This document shows positions 30,978 to 36,517 of a DNA stretch of 36,517 bases, piece after piece. The notes under the pieces were generated by a model, which saw only the letters and a list, made by a program, of their open reading frames with translations, did no database searches and had not been told where the DNA came from. Source of the stretch: Muribaculaceae bacterium (GTDB lineage: Bacteria > Bacteroidota > Bacteroidia > Bacteroidales > Muribaculaceae); NCBI GenBank assembly GCA_017618355.1, contig JAFZUL010000109.1, positions 1 to 36,517 of the forward strand. The letters run 5' to 3'. The translations under genes and the position numbers were made by a program. The number at the start of each line of letters is the position of its first letter. Positions within the stretch are counted from its first letter, which is position 1.

Positions 30978-33161
30978 TTATTTGTATTTCATGATAACCA
31001 AGTTGTCAGGTTTACAAAATGGGATATTATTACTCTTGTGTGCTTCTTCTTTTGGAAGAATAAGCTGCAACTTGGCATCTATACCGTCTATACTGATGTC
31101 AAACTTCCCGTCTTTATAGATGTAGATAAGATATCCCTTGCCTAATTTTACCCGCAGAGAGATTCTGCTGATTTCTTTTGGCAACATTGGCTTTACCGTA
31201 ACCAAACCATTCAGTAAGTCGGGCTGGATGCCTAAGAAACACTGATACCACACCCTGAGCTGTTCGGCATTGCTCCATGCCTGGAGAAAGGTGCCAGACC
31301 TTTCGGCCCACTGATTGCCTGGACGTGGATGCGCATCGGCACATTCGCTCAGGCTGCCTATGGCTCCTTCTTTCAGAGCCTGCCTGTTCATGTTACAGAA
31401 AAGCTGCCATGCGGTCTCAATCTCTCCATATTCAATCATCCGCTGCATGAATATTCCATTCAACCAAAGCCATACAGTGCCGTTATGATAGGCATCGTCG
31501 AAATGGTATTTCTCGTTCCAATGGTGATAGGGATGGAACTGGCTGTCATGCTGTTCCAAAGATGCCACGCCCCAGGGATAGGCAAGATTTTGCCATGCCT
31601 TTAGAGTCACTGCCTTCTTGAAGTCCTCATCACCAATAAGGTCGAAGCAAAACAGCTGATTGGGACGATACTGTTTGTCTGGCGTACCGTCAATGTTTAG
31701 GTGGTCGTATATCAGGGTGTCGGCCTTGTCGCAATAGTCGCGTTCAAAGTTGTTAGCCAGTTGCAGAGCTTTTTGCTCCCATTTTTCAGCATTTGCGGCA
31801 TCATCCATCAGTTTTGCCAAGCTGGCACCAGCCATAAGTTGTCGGTACCAGAGCCACTGAATGTCATTGGCCCTGTCGCCACGGGGCGAGGCAGGCACCT
31901 CATGTTTCACGTCCATCCATGTGTCGGCATCTGCATGAAGCAGGTATCCTTTTTCGTCGGTGGAACGTGCAATAGCCTGCTCAATGCTCATGACAATGGT
32001 GGGATAGACATCTTGCAGGAACTGTTTGTCACCAGTATAGCGAAGCAGTTCCTCTGTTTCCATCACATAGCGAGGAGTGCCGTCGGTGGTGTTGTACCAT
32101 ACACCATCGGGAGTAGCCAGATTCGGGATGCGTCCCATAGTAGGCGAATCCTCGCGGCGGTCCTGCAATCGTCCGAAATCTCTGAGTATTTCCTCAGCCT
32201 CACCAAACTGACCTGTAACCAAAGTGGCACCCGGTAACGAGATGAAGATGTCACGTCCCCAATATGTGTTGAACCATGGTAGTCCAGCATAGATGCCCTT
32301 GCCTTGCTGACAGGTGATGAGCTGATCGGTGGTGAGTGTCAGCCATGCTATAGCCTTGTCCAGTTCTGGAAGGTTGCTGTTAATCGGCACGTTCTCGCTT
32401 AACAGTGTGTTCATCCGCTGTTGGCGGGCTTTCAGCAGCCTGTCGCCTTGAATGCGATACAAACTGATCAAGGAGTCGCAATGCGATTCAGTGCCGTATG
32501 CCAGCAGAAATCCACCAGCTTGTGCAGGTGCTGTCAAGGTACTATCCTCAGTTTGGATATCAACAGATTTTAAGGGCACAGCCTTAATCATCAACTCTGG
32601 TGTCTGTTCAGGGTAAAGACAGAGCGACTCCTTTCGTCCTTCTGTCTTGATAATCAGTCTTTGGTCGAAGCTGATGCTGATGTTTTTACCTTTTGGAGCA
32701 TCAACAGAAATTACTATCAGGTCGTCGTTGTCAATCAGCCGCATTTGTTCCCTGGCTTGTGGCCACTGTCGGGTGATGCCATCGGGAGCGACCATAGTGC
32801 TGTCTGTTTCGGCTCTGAGCAGAAGCTGGCCGTCAATCGACAGTGTATAGTCTGAGAGAACACGACGGGTGGAAATGTTCCATCCCGCGAAAAACTCGCC
32901 GAAATGGTCTTGGTGAGTTCTGCCATACCAATAGGCCGAGCGCTTGTTAGTGAATGAGAATTCACGGTTCTCATTCTTGCTGACTTGGATGACTAAGTCG
33001 TCGATGAGTTTAGGTCTAAGGTAGTTGGGATTGCAGCTTTCGCTTAATGAGATTTTCACCAGCGACTCGGGAGAGGTGTCGCGTGTGACATGCGCTTTGC
33101 TCTGTGCCATAGCAGTTACTACAATCAGCAAGGCAGCGATGATAAAAATTTTTTTCTTCAT
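30978..33161 (-). CDS. Exported amylo-alpha-1,6-glucosidase-like (glycogen debranching enzyme family) protein
   Basis: 727 residues from ATG 33161 with signal peptide MKKKIFIIAALLIVVTAMAQ. An N-terminal beta-rich region (about 35-240) precedes an (alpha/alpha)6-type glucosidase domain. Its motifs are those of the GDE_C/GH133 type: GLPWFNTYWGRDIFISLPG (294-312), GRIPNLATPDGVWYNTTDG (353-371), HADADTWMDVK, IQWLWYRQL and YHNGTVWLWL. Family members remove alpha-1,6 branches of glycogen or related glucans and are normally cytoplasmic; the signal peptide points to the periplasm or beyond. No SusC/D pair lies nearby. A -7 box lies at 33239-33247. Confidence 0.8.
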   Translation of the reverse strand: MKKKIFIIAALLIVVTAMAQSKAHVTRDTSPESLVKISLSESCNPNYLRPKLIDDLVIQVSKNENREFSFTNKRSAYWYGRTHQDHFGEFFAGWNISTRRVLSDYTLSIDGQLLLRAETDSTMVAPDGITRQWPQAREQMRLIDNDDLIVISVDAPKGKNISISFDQRLIIKTEGRKESLCLYPEQTPELMIKAVPLKSVDIQTEDSTLTAPAQAGGFLLAYGTESHCDSLISLYRIQGDRLLKARQQRMNTLLSENVPINSNLPELDKAIAWLTLTTDQLITCQQGKGIYAGLPWFNTYWGRDIFISLPGATLVTGQFGEAEEILRDFGRLQDRREDSPTMGRIPNLATPDGVWYNTTDGTPRYVMETEELLRYTGDKQFLQDVYPTIVMSIEQAIARSTDEKGYLLHADADTWMDVKHEVPASPRGDRANDIQWLWYRQLMAGASLAKLMDDAANAEKWEQKALQLANNFERDYCDKADTLIYDHLNIDGTPDKQYRPNQLFCFDLIGDEDFKKAVTLKAWQNLAYPWGVASLEQHDSQFHPYHHWNEKYHFDDAYHNGTVWLWLNGIFMQRMIEYGEIETAWQLFCNMNRQALKEGAIGSLSECADAHPRPGNQWAERSGTFLQAWSNAEQLRVWYQCFLGIQPDLLNGLVTVKPMLPKEISRISLRVKLGKGYLIYIYKDGKFDISIDGIDAKLQLILPKEEAHKSNNIPFCKPDNLVIMKYK

Positions 33162-33238
33162 ATCTTTTTTGTTTTATCCGCAAGTTCAAATAAGGCACTT
33201 CACTATTGCTTGAACATTGCCGAGCGTGAGAAATTTAT

Positions 33239-33247
33239 GCAAAAATA
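33239..33247 (-). promoter_or_regulatory. -7 box of the exported glucosidase gene
   Basis: TATTTTTGC on -, about 78 bases before the ATG; no well-spaced TTG. Confidence 0.5.
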
Positions 33248-33411
33248 AAGAATAATGGCAATAATATTACTTTTTTGTGAATATAATTTCAAAGGAAAGT
33301 TGATTTTCGCTAAATCCAGTAGGAGAATTATCTAAACTGAGGCTTTGCTCCAAGGTTCACACCGTTGGCATACTGCCATCCCTTGATGTTTCAAGATGTA
33401 GTTCGATTTGA
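33248..33411. other. Intergenic stretch with no supported gene
   Basis: Between the glucosidase promoter and the pckA terminator no gene is seen. On - a short frame ending at a stop near 33333 reads NIKGWQYANGVNLGAKPQFR, which looks protein-like but has a stop directly in front; it may be a gene remnant or chance. Confidence 0.3.
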
Positions 33412-33455
33412 GGATAAAACAATCGCCGCAGTCCCGTCTCGGGTGTGCGGCGATT
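33412..33455 (-). terminator. Rho-independent terminator of pckA
   Basis: A perfect 10-bp stem AATCGCCGCA/TGCGGCGATT (33421-33430 with 33446-33455) and an inner CCCG/CGGG stem, followed on - by GTTTTATC. About 95 bases after the pckA stop. Confidence 0.75.
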
Positions 33456-33551
33456 AACATTTAAAATTATGAAACAAAATTACTACTTTTACTAATGGTT
33501 TGTAGTCTTTTTCGTTTTGTCGCAAGCTGACGCTTGCTGAACTTATTCGGC

Positions 33552-35174
33552 TTAAAGCTGTGGACCTGCTGCCACGAGTGCCTTGCCTGCCTCGTTGCTC
33601 TCATATTTAGCAAAGTTCTTGATGAAGCGGCTGGCGAGGTCTTTAGCCTTCTCTTCCCAAATAGCGGGATCGGCGTAGGTATCGCGTGGATCAAGGATGC
33701 CAGGATCTACGCCCTCGAGCTGAGTGGGAACGGTGAAGTTGAAGTAAGGAATCTCCTTAGTTGGCGCGTTGTCGATGCTGTGGTTGAGGATAGCGTCGAT
33801 GATGCCGCGGGTGTCACGAATCGAGATGCGCTTGCCGCTGCCGTTCCAGCCAGTGTTCACCAAGTAAGCCTTTGCGCCGCTCACCTGCATACGCTTAACG
33901 AGTTCCTCGGCATATTTGGTTGGATGCAACTCAAGGAATGCCTGGCCAAAGCATGCGCTGAAGGTGGGAGTAGGCTCGGTGATGCCGCGCTCTGTACCAG
34001 CCAACTTAGCGGTAAAGCCGCTCAAGAAGTAATACTTGGTCTGCTCTGGAGTCAAAACCGATACTGGAGGCAGCACGCCAAATGCGTCGGCGCTCAAGAA
34101 GATCACCTGTTTAGCAGCGGGGCCGTGGCTTTGTGGGCGCACGATGTTCTTGATGTGGTAGATTGGATAAGAAACGCGTGTGTTCTCGGTAACGCTCTTG
34201 TCGGCGAAGTCGAGTACGCCATTCTCGTCAACGGTAACGTTCTCGAGCAGCGCATCGCGACGGATAGCATTGTAGATGTCGGGCTCGCTCTCCTTGTCAA
34301 GGTTGATAACCTTGGCATAGCAGCCGCCCTCGAAGTTGAACACGCCCTCGTCGTCCCAACCGTGCTCGTCGTCGCCGATGAGTTTGCGCTTAGGATCGGT
34401 AGAGAGTGTGGTCTTGCCAGTGCCGCTGAGTCCGAAGAAGATGGCGGTGTTCTCGCCGTTCATGTCGGTGTTGGCCGAGCAGTGCATAGCTGCGATGCCC
34501 TTCAGTGGCAGGTAGTAGTTCATCATCGAGAAGAGGCCTTTCTTCATCTCGCCGCCATACCATGTGTTGAGGATCACTTGCTCCTTGCTGCTCACGTTGA
34601 AGACAACTGCTGTCTCGCTGTTGAGGCCGAGTTCTTTATAGTTTTCCACCTTAGCCTTGCTGGCGGTGTAAACGATAAAGTCGGGCTCCTGGTCAAATTC
34701 CTCCTCGTTTTGTGGACGGATGAACATATTTGTCACGAAGTGAGCCTGCCAAGCCACCTCCATGATGAAACGAACTTTCATGCGGGTGTCCTTGTGGGTA
34801 CCGCAGAAACCATCAACTACAAACAGGCGCTTGCCGCTCAGCTGCTTGCGGGCAAGGTCTTTCACTGCTGCCCAAGTCTCGAGGCTGGCGGGGTGGTTGT
34901 CGTTAGGATATTCGGGAGTGGTCCACCACACGGTGTCCTTGCTGTTCTCGTCCATAACGATGAATTTGTCCTTAGGCGAGCGGCCGGTGTAGATACCCGT
35001 CATCACGTTGACGGAGTCGAGCTCGGTCAAGACACCTTTGTCGTAGCCCGTCAGGGCGGGGTCCATCTCGTCCTTGAAGAGTTGTTCGTAACTCGGGTTA
35101 TAGTAAACGTCTTTCACGCCGGTGATGCCGTAAGCGGCCAACGCGGCTTTGATTTCTTCGATGTTTTTTGCCAT
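33552..35174 (-). CDS. pckA: Phosphoenolpyruvate carboxykinase (ATP)
   Basis: 540 residues from ATG 35174, the usual length. The substrate site is in [14 protein letters not shown]. The kinase P-loop is [13 protein letters not shown] (248-260), followed by the metal-binding IGDDEHGW (266-273), and [20 protein letters not shown] lies further on. It interconverts oxaloacetate and PEP with ADP/ATP. In Bacteroidales it typically works towards oxaloacetate in the succinate/propionate route; that direction is inferred. Monocistronic, with a -7 box at 35202-35210 and a terminator at 33412-33455. Confidence 0.97.
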   Translation of the reverse strand: MAKNIEEIKAALAAYGITGVKDVYYNPSYEQLFKDEMDPALTGYDKGVLTELDSVNVMTGIYTGRSPKDKFIVMDENSKDTVWWTTPEYPNDNHPASLETWAAVKDLARKQLSGKRLFVVDGFCGTHKDTRMKVRFIMEVAWQAHFVTNMFIRPQNEEEFDQEPDFIVYTASKAKVENYKELGLNSETAVVFNVSSKEQVILNTWYGGEMKKGLFSMMNYYLPLKGIAAMHCSANTDMNGENTAIFFGLSGTGKTTLSTDPKRKLIGDDEHGWDDEGVFNFEGGCYAKVINLDKESEPDIYNAIRRDALLENVTVDENGVLDFADKSVTENTRVSYPIYHIKNIVRPQSHGPAAKQVIFLSADAFGVLPPVSVLTPEQTKYYFLSGFTAKLAGTERGITEPTPTFSACFGQAFLELHPTKYAEELVKRMQVSGAKAYLVNTGWNGSGKRISIRDTRGIIDAILNHSIDNAPTKEIPYFNFTVPTQLEGVDPGILDPRDTYADPAIWEEKAKDLASRFIKNFAKYESNEAGKALVAAGPQL

Positions 35175-35201
35175 AATTGAAATGTTTAGTTGAATAGATG
35201 C

Positions 35202-35210
35202 GCAAAGGTA
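35202..35210 (-). promoter_or_regulatory. -7 box of the pckA promoter
   Basis: TACCTTTGC on -, about 28 bases before the ATG. Confidence 0.6.
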
Positions 35211-35260
35211 ATCAATTATTCATTTGGTTGACGAGTAAAGCAAGAAAAAAGTGCAATTGA

Positions 35261-35854
35261 TTATTTGTACACCTCAGTCTCGTCAATCAGATTGTTGAGC
35301 AACGCATATACCGTGAGTCCCGAAACCGATTTGATGCCGGTCTTGCGTGTGATGTTCTTTCGGTGTGAGATGACAGTATGAATGGAGATGTTCATCTGGT
35401 CGGCAATCTCTTTGTTCATCAGTCCTTTGGCCACGGCCACCAACACGTCGATTTCACGTTTTGAGAGTTCCACGTCATCGGCTTTGTCCTGTTTTTCGGT
35501 ATCTTGAGCAAATTGGTTCAGCTTATTAATGATTTTCAGTTTCGAGTCGTTGATTTCGATGATGCCATCGTATGGCTTTACTATCGAAGGGTCTATGTAG
35601 TGGGTCACCAAGGCGATGATAATAAGATGTGGATGCTCTTTGACGAGTTGTTGAGGCAGGTTGCGGTCACTGAAGCCGAGAAGGCTGGGATTGATGATCA
35701 GCATGTTGGTATCGGTGGCTAGAATTTTCTCCGAGAGGTTTTCAGGAGTGTCCAAGCGTGAAACGACATCGAATCCCGACATGCTTTGGATGATTTCGTA
35801 AAGCCCATTGGTGATGATCTCCGATGCCTCGCAAATGATGATTCGGTTACTCAT
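35261..35854 (-). CDS. LuxR-family transcriptional regulator with atypical receiver domain
   Basis: 197 residues from ATG 35854. The C-terminal HTH_LuxR domain is complete (LSKREIDVLVAVAKGLMNKE, ISIHTVISHRKNITRKTGIK). The N-terminal ~115 residues have a receiver-like alternation, but the acidic pair is reduced to Cys8-Glu9 (IIICEASEI), the phospho-acceptor place holds Asn55 (MLIINPSLLG), and the conserved Lys-Pro loop is lost (GIIEINDSK). It is therefore unlikely to be controlled by phosphotransfer. It overlaps the hemerythrin gene by 4 bases (ATGA), so the two are translated together, and control by the partner's oxygen or redox state is a plausible inference. Confidence 0.85.
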   Translation of the reverse strand: MSNRIIICEASEIITNGLYEIIQSMSGFDVVSRLDTPENLSEKILATDTNMLIINPSLLGFSDRNLPQQLVKEHPHLIIIALVTHYIDPSIVKPYDGIIEINDSKLKIINKLNQFAQDTEKQDKADDVELSKREIDVLVAVAKGLMNKEIADQMNISIHTVISHRKNITRKTGIKSVSGLTVYALLNNLIDETEVYK

Positions 35855-36517
35855 GGCTTGGCGATTTCAAGGGATTCGACAAAGGGGACGAGGATGTGCT
35901 CCTCGATGAGCGAGTGGCTGATGAGGTCGGCGGAGAGCTCCATAATGTCAGTAGCGATGCAAACACGCTCCGAAGGCAGAATGTCGCCAGGCAGGTATTT
36001 GATGAGGATGTTGGTCATGTCCTCAAGGGTGTCTTCGATATTGCTGTGGTTATGGCGGAATTGGTCGATGTTGTAATCCGTTTTCTCACCCTTTCGCAAT
36101 GCGGCGATATAGGGGAACACCACTTCGTCCTCATACTTGAAATGCTTGACCATTTCGCGCTTGTACTCGTTGTAGAAATGGTCAAGCATGTTGCCGTATT
36201 TGGGTCCGGCGGCCTTGATTATTCGGCTGAGATGTTCCTCGATGTGCGGAAAACGCTCGTCAAGATAGTTGCGGTGCGAGGCACTGAGATAGGAGAGAAG
36301 GCTGTCGAGGTCGGTATCATCGGGGTTGGCCATGCTTGCTGGTGTGTTAGGATCGAAATGCAGCCTACACACCTGCAGGAAGAGCCGTGTGCTGACTTGG
36401 TTCTGTTGGCACACCTCGGCTATGCTACGGTCACCAAAGCCCAGCTGGATGCCGAAACGGGGTAGCAGCTGCAACAGCTTCGGGTTGTCGGCAATTATCT
36501 CGTAGAGTTTCGTGTTC
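35851..36517 (-). CDS. Hemerythrin-domain protein (ScdA/RIC-like; 5' end outside window)
   Basis: Open at the window edge; at least 221 residues are visible, starting NTKLYEIIADNPKLLQLLPR, so probably only a few residues are missing. The N-terminal DUF542/ScdA_N-like part (RFGIQLGFGDRSIAEVC) normally contributes a cysteine. The hemerythrin four-helix bundle follows with di-iron ligand motifs SASHRNYLDERFPHIEEHL, HFKYEDEVVFPYI, RHNHSNIEDTL and SHSLIEEHILVPFVE. RIC proteins help repair iron-sulfur clusters after oxidative or nitrosative damage; oxygen or NO binding is the inferred role. It overlaps the LuxR-type regulator gene. Confidence 0.87.
   Translation of the reverse strand, partial: NTKLYEIIADNPKLLQLLPRFGIQLGFGDRSIAEVCQQNQVSTRLFLQVCRLHFDPNTPASMANPDDTDLDSLLSYLSASHRNYLDERFPHIEEHLSRIIKAAGPKYGNMLDHFYNEYKREMVKHFKYEDEVVFPYIAALRKGEKTDYNIDQFRHNHSNIEDTLEDMTNILIKYLPGDILPSERVCIATDIMELSADLISHSLIEEHILVPFVESLEIAKP

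Noticed and set aside
30882-31145. 87-codon open frame on + covering the ZIP remnant
   Set aside because: It is in a different frame from the ZIP-like peptide and runs into the antisense of the glucosidase gene.
33301-33411. Protein-like peptide NIKGWQYANGVNLGAKPQFR as a gene remnant
   Set aside because: Only about 20 codons with a stop directly upstream and no family recognised; not enough to call a pseudogene.
33534-35180. 548-codon open frame on + opposite pckA
   Set aside because: It is the antisense of a conserved, full-length pckA; its product has no recognisable motifs and the long open frame follows from pckA codon bias.

Overview
The window reads as chromosomal DNA of a gut-type Bacteroidales bacterium, most likely Muribaculaceae or Prevotellaceae. 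The grounds are Bacteroidetes -7 boxes (TAnnTTTGC) in front of many genes and weak use of Shine-Dalgarno sites. Typical families are also present: a C10 (streptopain-like) peptidase with a dockerin-like tail, a DUF4271-HemD pair, a TGS-domain nucleoside kinase, a hemerythrin/LuxR pair and a LytS/LytTR pair. The species cannot be fixed from the sequence alone.

Layout. 1-5.3 kb: the 5' part of a secreted protein with repeated GSGSDYIYM-type modules and BspA-like leucine-rich repeats, a repeat-filled gap, and a large secreted C10 peptidase (both on -). 5.7-9.0 kb: a 1073-residue redox protein on + that fuses a [2Fe-2S] domain, an FAD/NAD oxidoreductase, a 2x[4Fe-4S] segment, a BFD [2Fe-2S] domain and a DAO-type flavoenzyme. 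9.0-10.4 kb: an IS3-family (IS150-like) element with two frames joined by an A7G slippery site. 10.5-14.3 kb (-): obgE, a LOG-family nucleotide hydrolase, a DUF4271 membrane protein and HemD with a histone-H1-like Lys/Ala tail. 14.7-17.0 kb (+): topA. 17.1-21.2 kb (-): a probable five-gene operon, ddl, GNAT, LytS-like kinase, LytTR regulator and LUD protein. 21.4-24.6 kb (-): an acyltransferase, pgi and a TrmH/SpoU methyltransferase, with tRNA-Pro(CGG) divergent from it at 24.7 kb. 24.9-29.0 kb (+): two paralogous secreted TPR proteins and a small membrane protein with tight spacing. 29.0-30.7 kb (+): a uridine-kinase-like nucleoside kinase. 30.8-31.0 kb: an 85-bp MITE-like inverted repeat and a short remnant of a ZIP metal transporter. 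31.0-33.2 kb (-): an exported debranching-enzyme-family glucosidase. 33.6-35.2 kb (-): pckA. 35.3-36.5 kb (-): an atypical LuxR regulator behind a hemerythrin protein cut by the window end.

Most of the gene content is housekeeping: cell wall (ddl), haem (hemD), ribosome assembly (obgE), topology (topA), central carbon (pgi, pckA). The points that most merit attention are the all-in-one iron-sulfur flavoprotein; the histone-like tail on HemD; the TPR-TPR-membrane trio; the foldback hairpin over the transposase ribosome-binding site; and a set of short-period tandem repeats. The repeats have 7- or 9-bp periods and sit at gene boundaries, one 7-mer family always on the sense strand upstream of genes and another directly after stop codons. 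No CRISPR array, rRNA or prophage was seen.
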